NCBI GenBank assembly: GCA_903926695.1
Contig: CAIYKK010000221.1
Location: 1 to 8,826, forward strand
Reading direction: 5' to 3'
Origin: an uncultured Burkholderiales bacterium
GTDB taxonomy: Bacteria > Pseudomonadota > Gammaproteobacteria > Burkholderiales > Burkholderiaceae_C
Length of the DNA stretch: 8,826 nucleotides
The notes beneath the pieces were generated by a model, which did not search any database, had not been told where the DNA came from, and saw only the letters and a list, made by a program, of their open reading frames with translations. The position numbers and the translations under genes are program-made. Numbering within the stretch: position 1 is the stretch's first letter; each line of letters opens with the position of its first letter. This document shows, one piece after another, positions 1 through 5,814 of this stretch.

Positions 1-155
1 CCGGCGGCGCTGCGCGTGTGCAAATGCTCGGCCATCAGCCCGGCGGGGTATTGCACCGGCATCGAATAACCGGCAAACGGCACCATGCGCGCACCGAGTT
101 CGAGGTGCAGGGCGTTGAGCGGCGTGGTCAGCAAAGGCGTGATATCGAGGGTCAT
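1..155 (-). CDS. gcvT: Glycine cleavage system T-protein (aminomethyltransferase), N-terminal part
   Basis: Only the first 51 codons are in the window; the gene continues past the left edge. GcvT transfers the methylene group from the aminomethyl-lipoyl H-protein to tetrahydrofolate, releasing ammonia, in cytoplasmic glycine catabolism. The visible residues include [20 protein letters not shown] (about 16-35), the strongly conserved N-terminal folate-site segment of the family, followed by an EHLHTR stretch (43-48). The ATG at 155-153 is preceded by a weak Shine-Dalgarno-like GAGAA at 167-163. Another ATG at 160-158 is in a different frame and meets TGA after one codon, so it cannot be the gene start. 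The tandem glycine riboswitch directly upstream independently supports the identification, since gcvT operons are the classical targets. Downstream gcvH and gcvP are expected but lie outside the window. Confidence 0.95.
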   Translation of the reverse strand, partial: MTLDITPLLTTPLNALHLELGARMVPFAGYSMPVQYPAGLMAEHLHTRSAA

Positions 156-212
156 GGCATGGTTCTCAGAAGGGGCAAACATGAATCCACGGTTAAAACC
201 GTGGGCTGCCCC
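156..212 (-). promoter_or_regulatory. Expression platform of the glycine riboswitch and gcvT ribosome binding region
   Basis: Between aptamer 2 and the gcvT ATG there is a perfect hairpin with arms CCACGGTT and AACCGTGG (204-187). It is enclosed by a second possible helix, GGGGCA (212-207) with TGCCCC (177-172). The first bases of that outer helix, GGG 212-210, are the same bases that extend P1 of aptamer 2, so the two helices exclude each other. No run of T follows the hairpin, so classical intrinsic termination is not supported. The outer helix ends four bases from the weak GAGAA ribosome site (167-163), which fits control of translation. The pairing is seen in the sequence; the mechanism is inferred. 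Confidence 0.5.
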
Positions 213-428
213 GACTGTCCTCTCTACCTGAGAGATTCACCCGTCGATGCAGGCTTGCTCCTTCGGTGGACCGCTTTGAACAGCGGCCTCTCTCCAGTTG
301 GGAACGCCCTGGGCGCTATGCGCTTCAGAGCGGTTGCCAGTCCTTTTGCCTGAGCGTTCAGTCCACCATTGGGGGTGGCGCATGCGCCTTCGGCGGTTTT
401 CTCGAGGAAAACTCTCTCCTGACCGCAG
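211..428 (-). ncRNA. Tandem glycine riboswitch (two aptamers)
   Basis: Read on the minus strand, the leader of gcvT carries two consecutive glycine aptamers. Aptamer 1 (about 428-338) has the GGTCAGGAGAGAG entry, a P2 hairpin GTTTTC/GAAAAC, the CCGCCGAAGGCGCA core and the closing CTCAGGCAAAAGGACTG. Its P1 can be drawn as CGGUC with GACUG. Aptamer 2 (about 302-211) has ACTGGAGAGAGG, the CACCGAAGGAGCAA core and the closing AATCTCTCAGGTA with AGGACAGT. Its P1 pairs ACTG (298-295) with CAGT (217-214), extended by CCC (302-300) with GGG (212-210). A short linker joins the two, as in known tandem glycine riboswitches. In that family glycine binding usually turns on catabolic gcv genes. Open reading frames across this stretch are spurious. 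The exact outer limits are estimates. Confidence 0.95.
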
Positions 429-430
429 GG

Positions 431-436
431 AGTGTA
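431..436 (-). promoter_or_regulatory. Possible -10 element for the riboswitch-gcvT transcript
   Basis: On the minus strand TACACT (436-431) matches TATAAT at four of six positions. It lies just before the first bases of aptamer 1, so a start a few bases further would place the aptamer near the 5' end of the RNA. No good -35 hexamer is visible 16-18 bases upstream, so this is a weak call. Read-through from the 459-962 gene is an alternative source of transcript. Confidence 0.25.
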
Positions 437-458
437 ATGCAAGCGCCTATCGGTGCGG

Positions 459-962
459 TCAGCCCGGCGCGTGGGCGTCTTCGTAGGCGTCGCTGGGCAG
501 TAGCATGGCCAGGCGCTGGCTGATGGCGTCGGCGCGCTCGTGGCCCGCTTCCCTCTCAATGTGCTCCAGCATCTGGCGTGAGCTGGCGAGCATGGTTTTG
601 GCGTCTTTGGCGTTGCGCAGTTCGACGCGAAAGTAAGCGGCCATTTCCGGGTTGCGCCGGACAAACATGCGCTCGCACAGATCAAACAAAAACATGCGCG
701 CCGTGGCCAGCGAGCGTTTTCCTTCAAACTGATCAGTAGCCTGGGGGACAGGCGCCAGCACGGGCATGCCCTGGCGCTCCAAAAAACCTTCGCTGAGCAG
801 ACGCAGGGCGATTTTTTCTCCGTCGCCATCAAACAATTTATGAAAATCCTGGGCCGACCGACTGCCGTCGGCCAGCAGCAGCAAAGTGCGCTCGCGCTGG
901 CCCAGGGTGCGCACGCCGGGCTGGAGTTCGGCGCGCGCCAAGTTGGTTTTGTGAAGCTGCAT
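459..962 (-). CDS. Hypothetical protein, 167 residues, upstream of the gcvT riboswitch
   Basis: I do not recognise a named family. The ATG at 962-960 is chosen because GTGGAG stands six bases upstream, a good ribosome binding site; an earlier in-frame ATG at 995 has no such support. The predicted protein is soluble, with no signal peptide or membrane segment. Residues about 20-65 (LGQRERTLLLLADG, then a charged helix and LLSEGFLERQ) look like a small winged-helix-like fold, which would suit a regulatory or adaptor protein, but this is only an impression. The second half is rich in Arg, Met, Ala and Glu and appears mostly helical (residues about 85-155), with no catalytic motif that I can see. 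It has the same direction as gcvT and ends about 30 bases before the first aptamer. It diverges from epsA. Codon use looks normal for a GC-rich genome, which supports a real gene. Confidence 0.75.
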   Translation of the reverse strand: MQLHKTNLARAELQPGVRTLGQRERTLLLLADGSRSAQDFHKLFDGDGEKIALRLLSEGFLERQGMPVLAPVPQATDQFEGKRSLATARMFLFDLCERMFVRRNPEMAAYFRVELRNAKDAKTMLASSRQMLEHIEREAGHERADAISQRLAMLLPSDAYEDAHAPG

Positions 963-1192
963 GGGAATCTCCACGTAAGTGAAAACCCTGAGCATCGGCC
1001 ACCAACATGACAGGCGTATGAAAACGGACGCTGTCCGGCTTGCCTACGCGCACTGTGCAGCGCGTCCTACAGCGGCCATTGATGTACATCATGCGCATGG
1101 GCTACCCGCTATCCCATCCTTGCAGGGAGAGCCGGGCACGCCGCAAGCGGCCCGAACCGCCCTCCAAAAACAACCGCAGGGAAATGAAAAAC
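963..1192. other. Divergent intergenic region between the hypothetical gene and epsA
   Basis: This 230-base spacer separates two divergent genes and must hold promoters for both, but I see no convincing -35/-10 pair. It contains several dyads: CGGAC-GCT-GTCCG (1025-1037), which on the minus strand is followed by TTTT and so resembles a small leftward terminator; ACGCGC-N8-GCGCGT (1046-1065); and two abutting palindromes GATGTACATC (1081-1090) and CATGCGCATG (1090-1099). These could be operator sites or chance structures. An AGGGA ribosome binding site for epsA closes the region (1178-1182). Confidence 0.4.
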
Positions 1193-1984
1193 ATGTTATC
1201 GCACGCCAAGCCATCGGGTCAGAATTTTGACCACTATGTCAAGCTGATCGAGAGCGCCACGGCGATCCGGCGGCATGTTGAACTGCTGCAGTGGCTCCAG
1301 GGCGGCGTGCAGCAGTACCTGCCGCACGATATTTTGCTGGTGGGCTGGGGAAATTTTCAGGAAAAAGCCCTGCAGCACGACATGCTCTCGTGCCTGCCGG
1401 GCGTGCGCTCTTACGGCGTGGGCACCGAGTCGCTGCCGTTTTTGCTCAGCAAGTTCTACGACTGCTGGATGGCCGCTGGCAGAAAACCGTGCCACTTCAG
1501 CTTTCAGCGCTTTGAATATTTGCTGGGCCACAGCAGCCTGCCCGGTTCGTTCAGCAGCGCCCTGCGCGGCATGCGCTCAGTGCTCATTCACGGCCTGCGC
1601 GACGAGCGCAGCCAGCACGAATGCCTCTACATCCTGCTCAGCGCCGCAGACATTGCGCCAGAGCCTTCCAGCATGGCCCTGTGCGTGCTCATGCCCTGCC
1701 TGGACAGCGTACTGCGCCAGATTACCCCGCTGCCCCAGCAGCGAAGGCAATGCCTGAAACCTCGCTCGGGCGCCGTTCAGGACGAAGCGCCGGGTCTGAG
1801 CGAGCGCGAAAACCAGATCATGGACTGGGTCGCCATGGGTAAAACCAATTCGGAAATCGGCAGCATTTTAAATATCAGCGCCTACACCGTGAAAAACCAC
1901 ATGCAGCGCATTTTCCAGAAGCTCAATGTGTTTAACCGTGCCCAGGCCGTCTCGAAAATCAACCGGATATCGTTTAATGGATGA
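1193..1984 (+). CDS. epsA: EpsA-type LuxR-family transcriptional regulator of exopolysaccharide genes
   Basis: The protein has 263 residues from the ATG at 1193, chosen because AGGGA (1178-1182) lies ten bases upstream; an ATG at 1184 is too close to that site. The C-terminal 62 residues form a LuxR/GerE helix-turn-helix: LSERENQIM (from residue 202), MGKTNSEIG, then SAYTVKNHMQRIFQKLNV and NRAQAV, all conserved positions of the family. The N-terminal 200 residues do not show a receiver aspartate pattern or an obvious autoinducer domain. They match my memory of the XrtB-associated EpsA regulators, whose signal is unknown. It is the first gene of the eps cluster and overlaps epsB by eight bases, so the two are probably co-translated. 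Target sites are unknown; the repeated dyads at 3424 and 5668 are candidates only. Confidence 0.88.
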   Translation: MLSHAKPSGQNFDHYVKLIESATAIRRHVELLQWLQGGVQQYLPHDILLVGWGNFQEKALQHDMLSCLPGVRSYGVGTESLPFLLSKFYDCWMAAGRKPCHFSFQRFEYLLGHSSLPGSFSSALRGMRSVLIHGLRDERSQHECLYILLSAADIAPEPSSMALCVLMPCLDSVLRQITPLPQQRRQCLKPRSGAVQDEAPGLSERENQIMDWVAMGKTNSEIGSILNISAYTVKNHMQRIFQKLNVFNRAQAVSKINRISFNG

Positions 1985-3404
1985 GGTAAATCCGGCCAAA
2001 TCGGCCTCCGCCCTGCTCGAACACCGTGATTCCCGCGTCATCGGGTTGGGCAGAAGCCATATTTTCAAGGTGATTGAAAGCGTGCTGGACCCCCTGGTTT
2101 TGGTATTTTCCCTGTGGGCGCTGGCCTATTATTTTGAAGGCGCGGTGCGCCCGCCTTACCTGATTCTTGCCATCATTGTTTTTTCGCTGACATTTCCGGG
2201 CGCGTCGCGGCTGAGGCTATCGGTGGGAAAACTCGTTTTCAGTATTTTTTTTCATTGGACCTGGATTTGTGGCCTGCTGCTGCTCACGGGTTTTGCGACC
2301 GATTATATTTACCGCTTTTCGCGCGACGTGATTGGCGCCTGGCTATGGCTGGCGCCGCTGACGCAGGTCTGGAACCATATTCTTTTCCGGGCCGCAGCGC
2401 CCCGGCTGCTCAAACTGCAGGGCCTGCCGCGCAGCGCGGTGATTGTCGGCATGAATCCCCAGGGCATGTCGTTGGCAAAAAATATTACAGGCTCGGCCTA
2501 TTCAAACATTCGGCTGCAGGGATTTTTTGACGACCGCAGCGCAGAGCGCAGAGGCGGGCAGGGCCGGCAAAAGTTGATTGGAAAAATCGAAGACATGGCC
2601 GGTTACGTCAAGAAAAACCGTATTCAGTTTATTTATTTGTCCCTGCCCATGACATCGCGGCCCCGGATTCTGCAGATTCTGGACGATTTGAAAGACACTA
2701 CCGCCTCGATTTATTTTGTGCCCGACATGTTTATCACTGACCTGATTCAGGGGCGCAGCGATTCAGTCTGCGGCGTTGCCGTGATCTCGGTGTGCGACAC
2801 GCCGTTTCGGGGATTTAATGGCGCGGTCAAGCGGATCAGCGATATTATTTTTTCGTTGCTGATTTTGTTGCTGATTTTGCCGGTGATGCTGGTCATTGCG
2901 CTGCTGGTCAAGCTGGACTCGCCCGGCCCGGTCATTTTCAGGCAGCGGCGCTATGGCCTGGATGGTGAGCAGATTGTGGTGTATAAATTTCGTTCTATGG
3001 CCGTGACGGAAGACGGCGGAAAAATAGAGCAGGCGCGCAAAAACGATGCGCGCATTACCCGGCTGGGCAGTTTTCTGCGCAGAACGTCGCTGGACGAACT
3101 GCCCCAGTTTATCAATGTGCTGCAGGGGCGCATGAGCATTGTCGGCCCGCGCCCGCACGCGGTGGCGCACAATGAAATGTACCGCACATTAATCAAAGGT
3201 TATATGGTGCGGCACAAGGTCAGGCCGGGAATCACCGGCTGGGCGCAGGTCAACGGCCAGCGCGGAGAAACCGACACCGTTGAAAAAATGCAGGCGCGCA
3301 TTGATTTTGACCTCGATTATTTGCGCAACTGGTCGCTGCAGCTTGATATTTACATCATCCTCAAGACCGTGCGACTGGTTTTCAAAGACAGCGCCGCGTA
3401 TTAA
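1977..3404 (+). CDS. epsB: Undecaprenyl-phosphate glycosyl-phosphate transferase (priming enzyme)
   Basis: The protein has 475 residues, the usual length for WcaJ-like polyisoprenylphosphate hexose-1-phosphate transferases. It would transfer a sugar 1-phosphate, probably glucose, from the UDP-sugar to undecaprenyl phosphate at the inner membrane, the first step of polysaccharide synthesis. Four membrane segments are visible at about 37-54, 60-75, 86-106 and 117-137. A Rossmann-like middle domain begins with SAVIVGMNPQGMSLAKNI (153-170). The catalytic domain starts near residue 285 (KRISDIIF), with a hydrophobic membrane hairpin to about 310, then DSPGPVIFRQRR, KFRSM (about 337), SLDELPQ (about 370), SIVGPRP (about 386) and RPGITGWAQVNG (about 415). 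These include the Asp-Glu and Pro-Arg-Pro motifs of the family. The ATG at 1977 lies inside the end of epsA, with GGA at 1965-1967 as a modest ribosome site. The sugar specificity cannot be read from sequence. Confidence 0.93.
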   Translation: MDEVNPAKSASALLEHRDSRVIGLGRSHIFKVIESVLDPLVLVFSLWALAYYFEGAVRPPYLILAIIVFSLTFPGASRLRLSVGKLVFSIFFHWTWICGLLLLTGFATDYIYRFSRDVIGAWLWLAPLTQVWNHILFRAAAPRLLKLQGLPRSAVIVGMNPQGMSLAKNITGSAYSNIRLQGFFDDRSAERRGGQGRQKLIGKIEDMAGYVKKNRIQFIYLSLPMTSRPRILQILDDLKDTTASIYFVPDMFITDLIQGRSDSVCGVAVISVCDTPFRGFNGAVKRISDIIFSLLILLLILPVMLVIALLVKLDSPGPVIFRQRRYGLDGEQIVVYKFRSMAVTEDGGKIEQARKNDARITRLGSFLRRTSLDELPQFINVLQGRMSIVGPRPHAVAHNEMYRTLIKGYMVRHKVRPGITGWAQVNGQRGETDTVEKMQARIDFDLDYLRNWSLQLDIYIILKTVRLVFKDSAAY

Positions 3405-3578
3405 AAAGCAACAGCTGGCCGCTCAATAGGACAAAAGAACTATAGCGCCAGCAACACAGTTGAGTTTAAGCTTGACTTGTGCCGCCTGAATCAGCCCGTT
3501 ATTTTCCATTTATTTATTTAGTCAGGCAAGGCATGCCGCCGCATGCAGGAAGCCTGTCCGCCTGAAAGATATTTAATA
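3405..3578 (+). promoter_or_regulatory. Spacer before epsL with possible promoter
   Basis: After the repeat element there is a TTGACT (3472-3477) that fits a -35 box. The best partner is CGTTAT (3497-3502) at a long 19-base distance, so the promoter call is weak. An AT-rich stretch with repeated ATTT follows (about 3499-3520). Two GCATGC palindromes (3531-3536, 3541-3546) start ten bases apart, close to one helical turn. The epsL ribosome site is poor (GAAAGAT, about 3563-3570). Confidence 0.3.
3414..3452 (+). repeat. Repeated stem-loop element, copy 1 (between epsB and epsL)
   Basis: The core at 3424-3445 starts CAATAGGACAAAAGAACTAT and differs from the second copy at 5668 in three of 22 positions. 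Here the core sits inside a longer fold: GCTGGC (3414-3419) pairs with GCCAGC (3447-3452), and ATAG (3426-3429) pairs with CTAT (3440-3443), with a short GCT/AGC helix between them that shares a base at the junction. The loop is A-rich. It begins ten bases after the epsB stop codon. There is no T tract, so it is not a standard terminator. It could be an RNA element, a protein binding dyad or a member of a dispersed intergenic repeat family. Confidence 0.6.
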
Positions 3579-4778
3579 ATGAATTCTCGTGAATTAATGA
3601 TGGTTCCCCTGGCCGTGCTGGGATTTATTTCTTTGAGTGCGCAGGCCGATGAGCTTGACACCTTGCAATTCAAGGCGGGCATTTCTGCGCAGCACGATAG
3701 CAATGTGTTTCGCCTGTCCGATACGGCCAACGCCCAGTCGGTGATCGGAACGCCAAGCCGCTCAGACACGGCGGCCATCACCACCGTCGGCGTTTTGCTG
3801 AACAAGCCCTACAGCCTGCAGCGTTTTGAGCTGGATATTCATGCCGACGATTACCGCTATCAGCGGTTTTCCAGCCTGAATTTCACGGCACTGAGCTACG
3901 TCGCAGCCTGGCGCTGGAGCCTGACGCCAGCGCTGCACGGCAACCTGACAACGAATCAGCGGGAGTTTGTGGATAATTCTTCCGATTTGCAAAATCGGGG
4001 CGAAGTTAATCGCCGCACGGAGCGCGCCAGTCTGTTTGATGCAGAGTATGAAGTGGATGGCGCTTTTCGGGTGCTGGGTGGTTTTTTTGACAACACCCTG
4101 CGCAATAGCCAGCCGCTTACTTTTGACGGCGACTCCAGCGTGAAAGGCGCTGAAGTTGGGGTGCGTTATGTGTTTCCATCCAGTGCGTCGCTGGCGTACC
4201 GGTTTAAAAAGGGCAGCGGTGATTATCCCGACCGCGTTGCATCGTCTTTTTTTGCCAGCAGTTTTAAAGATACCGAGCATGAAGTACGGCTTGACTGGCC
4301 GATCACCGGCAAGACGGCTCTTCAGGCGCGGGTGTCGCACTTTAACCGGGCGCATGAAGATCTGGCGGCCCGTGATTTTTCGGGCATGACTGGAGAGCTG
4401 AATGCGACCTGGGAGGCTACCGGAAAAACCAGAGTCACGTTTGGCCTGAGCCGTGAACTGGGCAGCTACCAGACTGGAGATGCCAGTTACTACCAGGGTT
4501 ATCAATTTTTTATTGCCCCGACCTGGAAGCCTACGGAAAAAACCGCCGTGCGGCTGCGTTATGACCACGGCGTGCGTGATTACAAAGGACCATTGCCCGG
4601 TTTTGCCGCCACGAACCGCCAGGATACGCTTGATCTGGCTTCGTTGGCCTTTGAGTGGCAGCTAATTCGTGCGGTCAAGATGACCGTGTCTGTGCAGCAG
4701 GACAAGCGTAAATCCACGGAAGCCGGGCTGGATTATAAAAACAATGGCGTCAACCTGGGTGTTGAGGCGAGTTTTTAA
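3579..4778 (+). CDS. epsL: EpsL, outer-membrane beta-barrel protein of the eps cluster
   Basis: The protein has 399 residues from the ATG at 3579. Upstream in-frame ATG 3543 would add residues that spoil the signal peptide. A Sec signal is visible: a short polar start, the hydrophobic MMVPLAVLGFISLS, and a likely cut after AQA (residues 21-23). The mature part is full of alternating polar/aromatic strands and ends in NLGVEASF, where the final Phe is the usual outer-membrane barrel sorting signal. The opening LQFKAGISAQHDSNVFRLSD matches the start of the XrtB/PEP-CTERM-associated EpsL family as I know it. It would act in the outer membrane, probably as part of the exit route for the polymer together with EpsE. 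It is separated from epsB by 174 bases holding a repeat and is followed 23 bases later by the GT8 gene. The family has no known enzymatic role. Confidence 0.88.
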   Translation: MNSRELMMVPLAVLGFISLSAQADELDTLQFKAGISAQHDSNVFRLSDTANAQSVIGTPSRSDTAAITTVGVLLNKPYSLQRFELDIHADDYRYQRFSSLNFTALSYVAAWRWSLTPALHGNLTTNQREFVDNSSDLQNRGEVNRRTERASLFDAEYEVDGAFRVLGGFFDNTLRNSQPLTFDGDSSVKGAEVGVRYVFPSSASLAYRFKKGSGDYPDRVASSFFASSFKDTEHEVRLDWPITGKTALQARVSHFNRAHEDLAARDFSGMTGELNATWEATGKTRVTFGLSRELGSYQTGDASYYQGYQFFIAPTWKPTEKTAVRLRYDHGVRDYKGPLPGFAATNRQDTLDLASLAFEWQLIRAVKMTVSVQQDKRKSTEAGLDYKNNGVNLGVEASF

Positions 4779-4801
4779 ATCATTGAACGAAGGATATTTT
4801 C

Positions 4802-5632
4802 ATGCGCGCCTATGTGACATTGCTCAGCACCATGAGCTATTTACCCGGCGTGATCGTGTTGTGCGAATCGCTGCGGCGGGTGAAGGCTGGTTATCCTTTG
4901 TGCGTGGCGGTTTCTTCAAATATTCCCGCCAGTGCGGATGAATTGCTGCGTCAAAAAAACCTGCACATTATCAGGTTGCCTCCCGGCATTGAAATACCTG
5001 AAACGCTCAAAAAAAAATCGGGCCACTGGGGAAATACTTTTGACAAAATTTATCTGTTTGGCCTGACGGAGTTTGAAAAGCTGGTCTATCTCGACTCTGA
5101 CATGATGGTGCTGACCAACATCGACGAGCTGTTTGACAAGCCGCATATGTCCGCCGTTGCCGCCGGACGGACGGTTAATCCGCACTGGGATCGGCTCAAT
5201 TCGGGCCTGATGGTGATTGAACCAGCGCCGCAACTGACTGAAAAAATTGCGGCCACGCTGGAGAAAGCTATTTTTCAACTCCAGCTGCAGGGCCATGAGT
5301 CGATTGGAGATCAGGATCTGATCAATGCCTATTACCCTGAATGGCCTTTTTCCAAAGTGCTGCATCTGGATGAGGGCTACAACATGTTTTATTCAAACAT
5401 GGATATTTGTGTGAACCAGCATGGCTATTATTTGCCGGACACGTCCGGCGAGCAGGCGCGGCTGGTTCGGGTGGTGCATTTTGTGGGTCGTCATAAACCG
5501 TGGATGAAATGGGCCGGGTTCCGGTATTTTTTCAACACCTTGAAGAGAAGACGTGCCACCAAATGGGAGCGGACGACTTTCGGCATGTACAACAGGCTGC
5601 TCAAAAGTGTGGGCCTGGTTCAGGTTTCTTGA
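4802..5632 (+). CDS. Glycosyltransferase family 8 (glycogenin/galactinol-synthase-like)
   Basis: The protein has 276 residues. The ATG at 4802 is preceded by GAAGGA about eight bases upstream. It begins directly with the nucleotide-binding strand (MRAYVTLLSTMSYLPGVIVL) and has no signal or membrane segment, so it acts in the cytoplasm. The metal-binding DxD motif is YLDSDMMVL (DSD at about 98-100). NSGLMVIEP (about 133-141) and GDQDLINAYY (about 169-178) are typical GT8 acceptor-side motifs. The C-terminal HFVGRHKPW (about 226-234) supplies the third metal ligand His and the HxxGxxKPW pattern. These fit a retaining, manganese-dependent transferase using a UDP-sugar. The donor and acceptor are unknown. 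Its place between epsL and epsE suggests that it adds one sugar of the repeat unit; a glycogenin-like role is less likely in this setting. Confidence 0.9.
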   Translation: MRAYVTLLSTMSYLPGVIVLCESLRRVKAGYPLCVAVSSNIPASADELLRQKNLHIIRLPPGIEIPETLKKKSGHWGNTFDKIYLFGLTEFEKLVYLDSDMMVLTNIDELFDKPHMSAVAAGRTVNPHWDRLNSGLMVIEPAPQLTEKIAATLEKAIFQLQLQGHESIGDQDLINAYYPEWPFSKVLHLDEGYNMFYSNMDICVNQHGYYLPDTSGEQARLVRVVHFVGRHKPWMKWAGFRYFFNTLKRRRATKWERTTFGMYNRLLKSVGLVQVS

Positions 5633-5661
5633 AAATAATGGCGGGTTGCGCAAGAAGGGCG

Positions 5662-5689
5662 GCTCTTCAATAGGACGAAAGAGCTATTG
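5662..5689 (+). repeat. Repeated stem-loop element, copy 2 (between the GT8 gene and epsE)
   Basis: The core at 5668-5689 has perfect arms CAATAG and CTATTG around the ten-base loop GACGAAAGAG. A second hairpin, GCTCTT (5662-5667) with AAGAGC (5679-5684), shares bases with the first, so the two cannot form together. The element lies about 30 bases after the GT8 stop codon. See the copy at 3414-3452 for comparison. The identity between copies is observed; any function is inferred. Confidence 0.6.
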
Positions 5690-5814
5690 TCGCGGCCATT
5701 GCTGGGCGAATAAGATGATTTCTTTGACCTGCCCGGTTGTTATTTATTGCGGAGAATAATGTGATTGTTTACATTTTTTTTTCTGAGGGCGTGGCCCGAC
5801 TTCTGAAGAGATTC
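5690..5814 (+). promoter_or_regulatory. Leader of epsE with alternative start and T-rich hairpin
   Basis: TTGACC at 5724-5729 resembles a -35 box, but no -10 hexamer stands at a proper distance. GGAG (5751-5754) is followed after six bases by an in-frame GTG at 5761, which overlaps an out-of-frame ATG-TGA start-stop (5759-5764). AATGT (5758-5762) can pair with ACATT (5771-5775), and a run of nine T follows the CA at 5772-5773; this resembles a weak terminator or attenuator. Nothing here is certain beyond the pairing itself. Confidence 0.3.

Noticed and set aside
224..523. Open frames on both strands across the riboswitch
   Set aside because: The stretch is explained by the two glycine aptamers, and the translations show no protein-like pattern.
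3762..4568. A 268-codon open frame on the minus strand inside epsL
   Set aside because: Antisense to a well supported beta-barrel gene; the product is Arg/Gln/Gly-rich with no motif and no ribosome site that I can see.
5655..5690. GGACGAAA in the second repeat copy as a hammerhead ribozyme core
   Set aside because: The partner CUGAUGA box is absent around both copies, and copy 1 changes the CGAAA to CAAAA.
5757..5776. TGTGA followed by TTACA before epsE as a CRP-type site
   Set aside because: The half-sites are four bases apart instead of six and the right half is imperfect.
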